NCBI RefSeq assembly: GCF_001425685.1
Contig: NZ_LMCY01000028.1
Location: 161,899-225,898 of the forward strand
Length of the DNA stretch: 64,000 nucleotides
From: Massilia sp. Root335
Lineage (GTDB): Bacteria > Pseudomonadota > Gammaproteobacteria > Burkholderiales > Burkholderiaceae_D
Direction: 5' to 3'
Position numbers and translations under genes: made by a program. The notes beneath the pieces were generated by a model that ran no database searches, was not told where the DNA came from, and was given only the letters and a program-made list of their open reading frames with translations. Every line of letters starts with the position of its first letter. Position 1 is the stretch's first letter. Shown here piece after piece: positions 36,739-44,642 of the stretch.

Positions 36739-36833
36739 CCCGAATCAGCCGATAAAGCCAGCATATCATGTTGCCAAGCCGACAAACACTCGGACCGTCA
36801 CGACAGGCAACTGTCGACCCATTGCAGTCATTC
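36739..36833. repeat. intergenic repeat, copy 1
   Basis: About 95 bases between the Imm21-like pseudogene and the SUKH gene. It shares blocks with copies at 37171-37277 and 38879-38985: GCCAGCATA, GTTGCC, GTCACGACAGGC and GTCGACCC-like segments in the same order. It begins at or just past the stop of the SUKH gene on the minus strand. This is the most diverged of the three. Confidence 0.6.
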
Positions 36834-37151
36834 GGCGTTCAGTTCGAACGTTTCGGCAAACTCGGTGAATGAGTCAGCAATCTTGATGGCCGACTCGGCT
36901 TCCATGCCTATCAACGGGATCATGTAGACGGCACCGACTGCATCAAACGCGAGGACTTCGCCACTACCATTTCCTGCAAAGGCGAGGAAACCGGGCGCGC
37001 ATACGTCCATCTCAATTGCTTTGTTTTCTTGAGGGATGCCCTCAATGGGCCAAAGTTCAACATAGCCAGGACTGTCGTTACGGGTTAACCCTTCGAACAA
37101 TCCGTGCTCGGCAATGAAGTATTTCAGATCGTCTGGCAGGCTGATAGTCAT
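36828..37151 (-). CDS. SMI1/KNR4 (SUKH) family immunity protein
   Basis: A 107-residue acidic protein with the SUKH fold signature: an N-terminal helix with L-P-D-D-L-K-Y-F, then G-F-L-A-F-A-G-N-G-S-G-E-V-L-A-F-D and a terminal helix F-T-E-F-A-E-T-F. SUKH proteins neutralise a wide range of polymorphic toxins, usually nucleases. No toxin gene is adjacent, so this is an orphan immunity gene. Flanked on both sides by copies of the intergenic repeat. Confidence 0.78.
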   Translation of the reverse strand: MTISLPDDLKYFIAEHGLFEGLTRNDSPGYVELWPIEGIPQENKAIEMDVCAPGFLAFAGNGSGEVLAFDAVGAVYMIPLIGMEAESAIKIADSFTEFAETFELNAE

Positions 37152-37170
37152 CGTTGGCTCAGGGATTAGA

Positions 37171-37277
37171 ACGGCCGCTTCTGGCCGATCTCGGCCGGTA
37201 GAGCCAGCATAGCAGGTTGCCGAGCTGAAAAAAATCTTCGACTGTCACGACAGGCCGCTGCCGACCCAGAGTGGACC
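37171..37277. repeat. intergenic repeat, copy 2
   Basis: About 107 bases upstream of the SUKH gene. It closely matches copy 3 (38879-38985): CTGGCCGATCTCGGCCG, CCAGCATAGCA, GTTGCC, then CTGTCACGAC and CCGACCC in the same order and spacing. The GGCCGATCTCGGCC core is a palindrome. The element separates immunity-type genes in this island. Confidence 0.7.
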
Positions 37278-37312
37278 TTCGATTATAAGACACACGAACT
37301 TATTCAGTGACA

Positions 37313-37327
37313 ATACTCGACGAGTAT
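37313..37327. repeat. perfect inverted repeat, 7-bp arms
   Basis: ATACTCG and CGAGTAT arms around a single base, in the AT-rich gap downstream of the HEPN-like gene. No T-run follows on either strand, so it is not an obvious terminator. It may be a regulatory site or part of the decayed DNA. Confidence 0.4.
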
Positions 37328-37385
37328 CGGGATGGCGGCATTCAGAACAAATCTTAGCCTCATGCATAACTAGAGCTCGACTTTA

Positions 37386-38399
37386 TCAACCTTCGCTTAA
37401 AGAAGGGGTCTCAAGATGCCTTGTTAGTTTTTCGATGAGTTTGCTTCGGCTACTCGCCCCTGAGTTGGTTAGCGGAGCAAGAAACTGTGTATTATTCCTA
37501 ATATTTGCTGCAGTTTTTTTTAGCATCGCCTGAACGTTTTCAATAGCTCTCTGCGTGAACACTCGAAGAGCAGTAATCTCTTCTTGATTAACCAAGCCAC
37601 TTAGAGGATGCCCAACATCTATCTCGTTTCTTACAACTATTATAGAAATAAGTTGTGACTCGATCTGCTCTTTGCTATATCCCAACATTAACAGCTTTTT
37701 CCGCAAATCGTCACGGTTAGATGATGGAAACAATAATTCAATACATTTTGCCAAATTCAACAAGACCTCTGGCAGTGTGATGTCCGGGGCAAAGTTCACC
37801 TGATATGGTGACATTAGCCTTAACGCCTGATGAAAGTATGAGCTGCAGGTAACGAACCGCATATACGATGGGCTGTTTGGATCAACCAAAGAAAATGCCC
37901 TATCAATATTTTTAAATCGCTCGAAAGGATCGGTGTTAAACAACGAGACGCTCATGCCGTCGGGCGTATAGATGAGAGAAAATGGCTTCTGATCAATCGT
38001 TCCGTTAATATCATGAAGATCGCAATATGTTTTCAATTCAACCGAAAGAAACTCGGAGAAGACTCGAATTAACCAATCAATTGAGGCAGCAGCATGATCG
38101 AGGTTGTCGACCGTAATTTCAACTTCAACATTATTTCCGTGAATTTTCAAGAAGCCGTTTGACAAGTTGACTTCGTGCTCAAGCGGCGGCGCTAGCCCTG
38201 TCTCTTTCGCAACTACCCGACCAAGTCTTCCATCGTATTCCATTTTTGTTGGTCCAAATATAGAAGTCTTGATTGGCGTATCGGCATCTCTTCTGTAGAA
38301 ATCTAACGGAGTAAGCTCGAATCGAGCATTGAGAACGGCAGGCCATTTGACGTCATTGTCAACAACCAGATTCTGTTTGAGGCGCCAAAGATTAGCCAT
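37386..38399 (-). CDS. uncharacterised protein with HEPN-like C-terminus
   Basis: A 337-residue protein of clearly lower GC content than the chromosome. The first about 200 residues form a mixed alpha/beta domain I do not recognise. Residues about 205-300 are helical and contain V-V-R-N-E-I-D-V-G-H, an R-N-x5-6-H pattern like the ribonuclease motif of HEPN domains, many of which are toxins or defence nucleases. AGGAC precedes the ATG. Nothing adjacent looks like a cognate antitoxin. The HEPN suggestion rests on the single motif in a helical setting. Confidence 0.6.
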   Translation of the reverse strand: MANLWRLKQNLVVDNDVKWPAVLNARFELTPLDFYRRDADTPIKTSIFGPTKMEYDGRLGRVVAKETGLAPPLEHEVNLSNGFLKIHGNNVEVEITVDNLDHAAASIDWLIRVFSEFLSVELKTYCDLHDINGTIDQKPFSLIYTPDGMSVSLFNTDPFERFKNIDRAFSLVDPNSPSYMRFVTCSSYFHQALRLMSPYQVNFAPDITLPEVLLNLAKCIELLFPSSNRDDLRKKLLMLGYSKEQIESQLISIIVVRNEIDVGHPLSGLVNQEEITALRVFTQRAIENVQAMLKKTAANIRNNTQFLAPLTNSGASSRSKLIEKLTRHLETPSLSEG

Positions 38400-38452
38400 G
38401 TCCTAGAAGAATTAATTATGGGTTTAGTCGTATATATGAAGGATATCGCGTT

Positions 38453-38659
38453 TTACTGCATTATCTCAGTTTGTCGCGACCGAAGCCTCATCAAAAGAAC
38501 TAAACCAGCCATGGCATCTGCACGGCCTTGAAGAAAAAGGAGTCGCCCATATTTATCCATACTTGGTTCAGGTCCTGACCTACGCAGCCATTCGTTATAG
38601 AAGTCGTAGAAGTCATCTTGGGTCCGTTGTGGTAGCCGTTGCTTGCAATAATCGATCAT
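38453..38659 (-). CDS. short hypothetical protein (68 aa)
   Basis: A 68-residue open frame, with helical segments and a basic C-terminus, lying 12 bases after the next small frame on the same strand. The GC content is as low as its neighbours. No family is recognised. It may be a real small protein or a fragment of an immunity gene. Confidence 0.4.
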   Translation of the reverse strand: MIDYCKQRLPQRTQDDFYDFYNEWLRRSGPEPSMDKYGRLLFLQGRADAMAGLVLLMRLRSRQTEIMQ

Positions 38660-38671
38660 GGAAGAAAAGTC

Positions 38672-38857
38672 CTAGTTTGGCGATAACGAAGTCTCAGCCG
38701 GCAACGTCAATCCCGGCACGCCCATCAATGTCGTGAGTTCGTCGTCGCCGTCAAGAACGACCGCAAAGTATTCTTCGCAGTTCTCAATCATCGCCTCAAT
38801 TGAAGCAGACGCGACCATAACCGGTCCATTGGATACAGCGAGCACATAACCCTTCAT
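38672..38857 (-). CDS. short hypothetical protein (61 aa), immunity-like context
   Basis: A 61-residue protein starting with a beta-strand-like segment (G-Y-V-L-A-V-S-N-G-P) followed by a helix with an acidic face and a D-G-D-D-E-L turn. I do not recognise the family. It begins next to copy 3 of the intergenic repeat and is followed by another small frame, which fits a small immunity cassette. Confidence 0.45.
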   Translation of the reverse strand: MKGYVLAVSNGPVMVASASIEAMIENCEEYFAVVLDGDDELTTLMGVPGLTLPAETSLSPN

Positions 38858-38878
38858 TCAAATCCGTTGTCTCGTGAA

Positions 38879-38985
38879 TACGTCCGTCTTTGGCCGATCT
38901 CGGCCGTTGGAACCAGCATAGCACGTTGCCAAAGTGGAAAAGTCACGTCCTGTCACGACCGGCAGGGACCGACCCGTAGCGTACG
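38879..38985. repeat. intergenic repeat, copy 3
   Basis: About 107 bases matching copy 2 in order and spacing, including the palindromic GGCCGATCTCGGCC core, CCAGCATAGCA and CTGTCACGAC. The stop and last codons of the neighbouring immunity-like gene (38953-39297) fall inside it, so the repeat has either supplied that gene's 3' end or replaced the original one. A shorter related stretch (CCGCTCTTGGCCGATAACGG) occurs at about 39379-39398. Confidence 0.7.
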
Positions 38986-39297
38986 TTGCAACCTACCGAT
39001 GGATTGATCGTAGGGTTCCGTTTGCTGGTAGTCTGACGGAAATACGAGTTCGTAAATTTCTTTGCCCCACAGCTGCACTTCCTCGTCCGACGTTAACTCG
39101 TTTAGAGTGAGCTTGTTCACAGCATCACGCAATCCATTTGGCGACTTGATGAAAGACTCGAGCTGGCTTTTCAGTAGTGCTGTATCGAACTGCTGTCGTT
39201 GATTGAGCACCTCGTCGGCGAGCTCAGCAATTTCGAACCACTCAACATGACAATAATCTCGTAAGACCGACCTAATCGGTTCAGGTAAGTCATCCAT
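38953..39297 (-). CDS. putative toxin-immunity protein (114 aa)
   Basis: A 114-residue mostly helical acidic protein (L-P-E-P-I-R-S-V-L-R-D-Y start), with the general look of contact-dependent-inhibition or similar immunity proteins; no firm family match. The ATG at 39297 follows GGAGAA. The last 13 residues (R-L-Q-R-T-L-R-V-G-P-C-R-S) are encoded within copy 3 of the intergenic repeat and are basic, unlike the rest, so the C-terminus may be altered or truncated. Confidence 0.5.
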   Translation of the reverse strand: MDDLPEPIRSVLRDYCHVEWFEIAELADEVLNQRQQFDTALLKSQLESFIKSPNGLRDAVNKLTLNELTSDEEVQLWGKEIYELVFPSDYQQTEPYDQSIGRLQRTLRVGPCRS

Positions 39298-39550
39298 AAT
39301 TGTTCTCCGATTGCCTGACAAGTCTGAAAACCTCCTGGCGTTGCTACTAAGTTGCCAATCAAGCCCATGGTGGCATGTCCGCTCTTGGCCGATAACGGAA
39401 GTCCGACCAGTGTACGGTAGTGCTGCTTAGGCTGCAACGAATGGCCCGAGGTCAGCAATTTTTCACTCACTGTGACACTGGTTTTTCACTAAGTAGTCGC
39501 AGTTTTCATGAACCAAGTCATCCGACAGTATTCGCCCGCGCACCGCGACC

Positions 39551-41902
39551 TCAAGGCACCGTAACGTCGAGCCGATAAACCCGCCCAGCCTCGATACCCG
39601 CGACGCGCGCCTCCGCCAGCACCACCCCGTCGCACACGACAGTCGTGCGCTCGACCGGCCCGCGCGTCACGCTGACGTCGAACGTGGCGCCGCGGAACAC
39701 CCGGCGCACGCGCATGGACGGCCAGTGCGACGGCAATTGCGGATTCACGACCAGGCCCGCCGCATCGCCCTTCAGGCCGCACAGCCCTTCCACGATGCAA
39801 CGGTAGACCCACGAGACGGTGCCCGTGTTGAACAGCTGGCTGGAACGGCCGGCCGTACGCGGGTATTCCTGCCACGCGCCGCGATAATAATTCGGGATGA
39901 ACACGGGCAGTTGGCCGCGCTGCAGATAGTCGTCCGCGCCCGGGCCCGGGATCATCTTGCGCAGTGCGTCCCAGGCGCGGTCCGGTTCGGCGATCGTGTA
40001 CAGGCTGTAGATGTAGAACACGGACGCGTGGTTGTAGACCGCGCCGTTCTCGGCCGATCCCGGATGTTTCTGCGTGACGCGTCCGACGTCTTCGCGCATC
40101 GCGCTGTACGGCGGCGCGAACATCTGGACGCCGTACGGGGTGTCGAGCTGGCCGTCGATTTCGGCGAGCATCGCGCCGCGCTGGCGCGCGTCCGGGGCGC
40201 CGCTGAGGAAGGCCCAGCTCTGCGGATTCAGGTAGATGCGGCCTTCGGCGTCAAGGCGCGTGCCGAAGACGACGTCATCGTCCGTGATGCCGCGCGCGTA
40301 CCAGGCGCCGTCCCACAGGTGCAGGTTGGCGGCCGTGTTCATGTCGCGGGCGCCGGCGCGGAAGTGCTCCGTGCGCCAGTCGTCGCCGCGCGCCGCGCAC
40401 ACGTCGGCCCACAGGTTCAGCGCGTATGCCGCGGCCACCGTCAGCCAGCCGGACACGCCGCGTCCCTTGTAGCCCACCATGTTCATCGGATCGCACCAGT
40501 CGCCCTGTTCGATGTACGACAGGCCGCGGTGGTCGCGCTTGTGCAGCAGCCAGTCCATCGCCAGCGAGATGCGCTCGGCGGCGGTGAGCGTCACGCCGTC
40601 GGCGCCTGCGACGGGTTCGTCGAGGACTGCGTAGTCGCCCGTCTCGTCGAGATAGGCCTGCAGGCAGACGGGCAGCCACACGCAATGGTCCGTGTGCGGC
40701 ACCTGGTTGATGTATTTGAGCTCGGCGCCTTCGAACAGCAGGATCCCGTCCGGCATCGCGCCGTTCGGCGCCTGCTGCGACAGCGCGTGCAGGAACGCGG
40801 CGCGGGCGACGGCCGGCTTGATGAACGCCATCCCCATGTTGTCCTGCAGGTAGTTGCGGGTCTGCGGGTCCGTGCTCAGGCGGTTCACGTCGCCGTGATA
40901 GAACACCTGGCGCGCGAGCCAGTGGTTCACGAAGTTGTCGAACGCCGCATCGGGCGTCTCGACGGTGACACAGCCCGCGCCCTGGTCCGCGTACGCGGCG
41001 TACGCGCGCGCGGCGGCGGCGAACCCCTGCGCGCTCAGGTAGCGCGCGCGCATGGCGGCGATCTCGGCGTCGTCGCGCGCGGGGCCGAACACGAAGCGGC
41101 GCGTGGCGCTCTCGCCGGCGCCCAGCGCGAGGCGGTACTGCACGGCGGCCACCGGCGTTTCGTAGCGCGCATCGCCGCCCGGCAGGCGCTCGGCGGAGAG
41201 CGCGTCCGGTGCGTGCAGGCCGCCTTCGCCCTCGAACCGGCCCTGGTTCGCTTCCCACGCGTCCGGCGCCGTCTCGCACAGCAAATACGTCTTGTCCTTG
41301 AAATCCTTGTTCTTGAAATAGTCCTGCAGCTTCTGGTACGGCGTGACGCTGCTGGCCACGATGGCCTGCAGGTCCGGGCGGTACTCGGCCGACTGGTTCA
41401 TCCACGACATGTAGCCGATCGTGAAGTAGGGATACACGCTGACCTTGCGCGGACGGCCGCTCACGTTGGTGACGCTCAGGGTCCACAGCTCGGCCACGTC
41501 GTCGACCGGCAGGCCGAGGCGCAGGTCGACGCGGATGCCCAGCTTTTCCACGGTCCACGCGAGGTCGTCGCGGCCGACGGAGAATGCGAAGCGGTCGGGC
41601 GCCGCGCGCACGGGTTCGTGCGGCGCCGAGAAGATCTCACCCGTGTCCTCGTCCTTCACGTAGAAGAAGCGGCCCGGATGGTGCGCGTAATACGCCTGCT
41701 CCGGCTGCATGAAGGTCTTCGCTTCGAGATTCGGCGCATGCGAATACTTGGCCGGTTCCGGCTGCATGAACTGGGCGGTGGCGTAGCCGCGGCAGGTTAT
41801 CTGGATCATCATCCGCCGGTTCCACAGGAAGCCGCCGGCGTTCGGCATGGCGGTCGGGCTGGCGAGCTCGTAGCGCGCGCCGTTCTCGGTCGGTTGCAGC
41901 AT
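39551..41902 (-). CDS. GH94 family phosphorylase, cellobionate-phosphorylase-like
   Basis: A 783-residue cytoplasmic enzyme of family GH94: an N-terminal beta-sandwich, a helical linker and an (alpha/alpha)6 barrel. The general-acid Asp lies in [10 protein letters not shown]94 enzymes split beta-glucosides with phosphate to give alpha-glucose 1-phosphate. Length (about 785 rather than 810-820) and the G-D-W-C-D form point towards cellobionic acid phosphorylase rather than cellobiose phosphorylase; this is from memory of the families. It starts 21 bases after the symporter gene and has AAGGAA as ribosome-binding site. It is probably controlled by the LacI-type regulator at 32349-33377. Confidence 0.85.
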   Translation of the reverse strand: MLQPTENGARYELASPTAMPNAGGFLWNRRMMIQITCRGYATAQFMQPEPAKYSHAPNLEAKTFMQPEQAYYAHHPGRFFYVKDEDTGEIFSAPHEPVRAAPDRFAFSVGRDDLAWTVEKLGIRVDLRLGLPVDDVAELWTLSVTNVSGRPRKVSVYPYFTIGYMSWMNQSAEYRPDLQAIVASSVTPYQKLQDYFKNKDFKDKTYLLCETAPDAWEANQGRFEGEGGLHAPDALSAERLPGGDARYETPVAAVQYRLALGAGESATRRFVFGPARDDAEIAAMRARYLSAQGFAAAARAYAAYADQGAGCVTVETPDAAFDNFVNHWLARQVFYHGDVNRLSTDPQTRNYLQDNMGMAFIKPAVARAAFLHALSQQAPNGAMPDGILLFEGAELKYINQVPHTDHCVWLPVCLQAYLDETGDYAVLDEPVAGADGVTLTAAERISLAMDWLLHKRDHRGLSYIEQGDWCDPMNMVGYKGRGVSGWLTVAAAYALNLWADVCAARGDDWRTEHFRAGARDMNTAANLHLWDGAWYARGITDDDVVFGTRLDAEGRIYLNPQSWAFLSGAPDARQRGAMLAEIDGQLDTPYGVQMFAPPYSAMREDVGRVTQKHPGSAENGAVYNHASVFYIYSLYTIAEPDRAWDALRKMIPGPGADDYLQRGQLPVFIPNYYRGAWQEYPRTAGRSSQLFNTGTVSWVYRCIVEGLCGLKGDAAGLVVNPQLPSHWPSMRVRRVFRGATFDVSVTRGPVERTTVVCDGVVLAEARVAGIEAGRVYRLDVTVP

Positions 41903-41923
41903 GGTGTTTCCTTGTCGTGATTT

Positions 41924-43315
41924 TCAGGAGGCGGTCTTGCGCGCGTCGAGTTCGGCCTGGATGCGCGCCAGCTGCCTGCCGTTCAGGTTATAGAAGCACA
42001 TGACGGCCACGGCGGCGACGGCAAACGCGGCCGGGATGAAGGACATGAGCCAGACGATGCCTTCGCGCGAGCCGCTGGCCTGCACCGCGTTCGGGACGTA
42101 GCCCAGCGCCGTGAACACGGACCCGATGACGCCGACGGCGACCGCGGTGCCGAGCTTTTGCGAAAACGTGGCGGCGGCAAAGGTCATGGCCGTCGCGCGG
42201 CGGCCCGTGCGCCATTCGTTGTAGTCGGCCGTGTCGGCATACATCGAGAACGCGAGCGGCGATTTCGGCCCGAGCACGAGGCCGAGCGCGCCCTGCAGCA
42301 CGAACATCAGCCCCACCTGGTCCGGCGGAACGACATAGAACGCGGCGGACAGCGCGGCGGTCGCGCTCATCAGCACGATCATGAGCGTCTTCTTGTCGAC
42401 CAGGCGCGTGAGCAGCGGCGTGAGCGCGGCGCCGACCGCGGCCGCCACCATGTACGTGGGGACGAAGGTGCGCATCAGTTCCGGGCGGCCGACGACGTAT
42501 TTGAAGTAATAGGCGGCGCTGGCGGTGCGCAGCGTGATCGTGACCATGATGATCAGCGCCAGGAAGAACAGCACCATCCACGGGCGGTTGCCCGCCAGGT
42601 CGCGCACGTCGCGCCACACGGCGTTCCTTTGCCCGGGCGGCGGTGCGATGCGTTCGCGCGTGTTGAAGAAGGTGAATACGAACAGCAGCGACGCGGCGAC
42701 GGCCCACACCAGCATCGTCAGCTGCCAGCCGCGCCGGTCGTCGCCGGCGCCGAGCCAGCGCACCATGTCCGGCGTGGCGGCCGTCACGAGCGTGCTGCCG
42801 GCGAAGGCGAAGATGAAGCGCAGGCCGTTGATCGTGGAGCGCTGCTGCGGGTCGGCCGACATCACGCCGGACAGCGCGTTGTACGGGATGTTCACGCACG
42901 TGTAGCACACCATCATCAACAGATACGTACCGTACGCCCATGCGAGTTTCGCGTCGCCCGCGAGGCCGGGCGTCGTGTAGGTGAGGACGGCGGCGCCGGC
43001 CAGCGGCACGCACATCCACACGAGCCAGGGGCGGAACTTGCCGAAGCGGGTGTCCGTGCGGTCGGCCGCGGCGCCGATCAGCGGGTCGGTGAACGCGTTG
43101 ACGATTTTAATGGCAGACATCATGGTGGCCGCGGCGGCGGCCGAGATCCCGAACGTGTCCGTGTAGTAGATCAGCAGGAAGGTGGCGACGTTGGTCCAGT
43201 AAAAATTGAACCCCATGTCGGCCACGCCGTAGGCCAGTTTTTCGCGCCAGGGCAGCGGGGCGTGCGCCGTGCCGGCGTCGGGTCCGGCGGCGGTGCGCGG
43301 GAGGGCGGCCGTCAT
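41924..43315 (-). CDS. GPH (MelB-type) sugar:cation symporter
   Basis: A 463-residue inner-membrane protein with twelve predicted helices. The segment W-R-E-K-L-A-Y-G-V-A-D at the start and D-P-L-I-G-A-A-A-D-R-T-D-T-R-F-G-K-F-R-P-W after helix 2 are hallmarks of the glycoside-pentoside-hexuronide:cation symporter family. It is the first gene of a two-gene operon with the GH94 phosphorylase and presumably imports its disaccharide or aldobionate substrate with Na+ or H+. Confidence 0.9.
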   Translation of the reverse strand: MTAALPRTAAGPDAGTAHAPLPWREKLAYGVADMGFNFYWTNVATFLLIYYTDTFGISAAAAATMMSAIKIVNAFTDPLIGAAADRTDTRFGKFRPWLVWMCVPLAGAAVLTYTTPGLAGDAKLAWAYGTYLLMMVCYTCVNIPYNALSGVMSADPQQRSTINGLRFIFAFAGSTLVTAATPDMVRWLGAGDDRRGWQLTMLVWAVAASLLFVFTFFNTRERIAPPPGQRNAVWRDVRDLAGNRPWMVLFFLALIIMVTITLRTASAAYYFKYVVGRPELMRTFVPTYMVAAAVGAALTPLLTRLVDKKTLMIVLMSATAALSAAFYVVPPDQVGLMFVLQGALGLVLGPKSPLAFSMYADTADYNEWRTGRRATAMTFAAATFSQKLGTAVAVGVIGSVFTALGYVPNAVQASGSREGIVWLMSFIPAAFAVAAVAVMCFYNLNGRQLARIQAELDARKTAS

Positions 43316-43412
43316 CGGGCCGCTCCGGTGGTTGCGGCGGGATCAGGGAAAGCGGTCGGACAGGCCATCTGCGTCTCCGGTCAGGTGAATGGCGGCTCTT
43401 CGTCCGCTCGGG

Positions 43413-43461
43413 TGATAGCGCTAACAGCGGCGAGTATGCCGCCGCCGCGAACGCATGTCAA
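43413..43461 (-). promoter_or_regulatory. promoter and LacI-family operator of symporter/GH94 operon
   Basis: On the minus strand: TTGACA (43456-43461), 17 bases, CATACT (43433-43438), then TGTTAGCGCTATCA (43413-43426) starting 6 bases after the -10. The operator is an imperfect CG-centred palindrome, typical of LacI-family sites, placed to block transcription start. The same 14 bases occur at 33457-33470 next to the LacI-type gene. The leader to the symporter start is about 110 bases. Confidence 0.75.
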
Positions 43462-43489
43462 CCGCCGGATGCGCGACCTGTCCACAAGG

Positions 43490-44473
43490 TCAGTCGCCCG
43501 GATACGTCACGCCGGTCTGCCTGCGGATCTCGTCCAGCACGCCCATCAGGTGCAGGGTCTGCTCGTGCGTGATGGCGGGACTTTCGATCAGGCCCGCGTT
43601 CCAGCAGCGCTGCGCCTCGATCGCTTCGTGCACGTAGCCGTTGCCCAGGTAGGGTGTGGGAATCACGCGCGGCGCCTCGTCGGCCAGCATCAGGGTGATC
43701 GTCGGCGGCCGGTGGAACGGCGCGTCGAGGCGCAGCTGGCCGTGGCGGCCGGACAAGGTGAGCAGGCCCGGCGTGCGCGCCTTCAGCGAACACGCGCACG
43801 TGGACAGCGCGCCGCCCGCGTGGCGCAGCGTGAACACGGTCTGCAGGTCGACGCCGGTGGGCCCCAGCTCGGCCTGGGCGCGCACGGCTTCCACGGCGCC
43901 CAGCAGGCAGGCCGTGATCGAGAGCGGATAGATGCCCACGTCGAGCAGGGCGCCGCCGCCGAGGGCCGGGTTGAACAGGCGCGCGTCCGGGCCGCCCGTG
44001 GCCGCGAAGCCGAAATCGGCGCTGGCCTGCGATACCTCGCCCAGCACGCCGGACGCCAGGATGCGTTTGACCTCGTCGAGGGCGGGCATGAAGCGCGTCC
44101 ACATCGCCTCCATGAGGAAGACGCGGCGGCTGCGCGCCAGGGCCACGACCTGTTCGGCCTGGGCGCGGTTCAGCGCGAACGGTTTTTCGCACAGCACCCC
44201 CTTGCCGCCGGCCAGCATGGCGAGTGCGTTCTCGGCATGCATCGCGTGCGGGGTGCCGATGTAGACGAGATCGACGTCGGCGCATGCGGCCAGGCCGTCG
44301 TAGCCGGCCAGGCGCAGCGGAATGTGGAATTCGTCGGCGAATTCGACGGCCGTCGCGCGTTCGCGCGAGGCGACGGCGGCGATGGTCGCGCCGGGCGTGT
44401 CGCGCAGGGCCGTCGCGAAATCGCGGGCGATCCTGCCGGTGCCGAGGATGCCCCAGCGTACGGTGTTGGTCAT
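43490..44473 (-). CDS. Gfo/Idh/MocA family oxidoreductase
   Basis: A 327-residue NAD(P)-dependent dehydrogenase. The Rossmann fold begins R-W-G-I-L-G-T-G-R-I-A, and the family motif E-K-P-F (V-L-C-E-K-P-F) with its catalytic Lys lies near residue 95. The C-terminal alpha/beta domain binds a sugar or inositol-like substrate. ATG at 44473 is preferred; an upstream ATG at 44491 adds six residues but is preceded by a pyrimidine-rich stretch. It lies upstream of the sugar operon on the same strand but is separated from it by that operon's own promoter. Confidence 0.87.
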   Translation of the reverse strand: MTNTVRWGILGTGRIARDFATALRDTPGATIAAVASRERATAVEFADEFHIPLRLAGYDGLAACADVDLVYIGTPHAMHAENALAMLAGGKGVLCEKPFALNRAQAEQVVALARSRRVFLMEAMWTRFMPALDEVKRILASGVLGEVSQASADFGFAATGGPDARLFNPALGGGALLDVGIYPLSITACLLGAVEAVRAQAELGPTGVDLQTVFTLRHAGGALSTCACSLKARTPGLLTLSGRHGQLRLDAPFHRPPTITLMLADEAPRVIPTPYLGNGYVHEAIEAQRCWNAGLIESPAITHEQTLHLMGVLDEIRRQTGVTYPGD

Positions 44474-44548
44474 GTGGTCTCTGGTCTCCATGGGAAGGAA
44501 GGGAAAAGCCGGGGTCGGCCATTCTGGAGGATGGCCGAAAAGCGGGAT

Positions 44549-44568
44549 ACCTGTCTATATTGACAGGT
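44549..44568. promoter_or_regulatory. perfect inverted repeat, 7-bp arms
   Basis: ACCTGTC and GACAGGT separated by six AT bases, in the divergent region between the Gfo/Idh/MocA gene and the PAS-GGDEF-EAL gene. It contains a TTGACA (44560-44565). It is a likely binding site for a dimeric regulator; the identity is unknown. Confidence 0.5.
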
Positions 44569-44570
44569 TA

Positions 44571-44591
44571 TTGATAACATTTTGTTATCAA
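44571..44591. promoter_or_regulatory. perfect inverted repeat, 9-bp arms
   Basis: TTGATAACA and TGTTATCAA around TTT, two bases downstream of another inverted repeat. A TATACT hexamer at 44601-44606 could be the -10 of the downstream c-di-GMP gene, which places this palindrome over the -35 region. It fits a repressor or activator site. Confidence 0.55.
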
Positions 44592-44642
44592 TGTTTGCGC
44601 TATACTCGAAGGTGGTCCTTCATTGCACGGAAAGGGAAAGCC

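Noticed and set aside
36739-38985. Integron attC sites as an explanation for the repeats in the immunity island
   Set aside because: The conserved attC core (GTTRRRY with its complement) is not present, and no integron integrase is seen.
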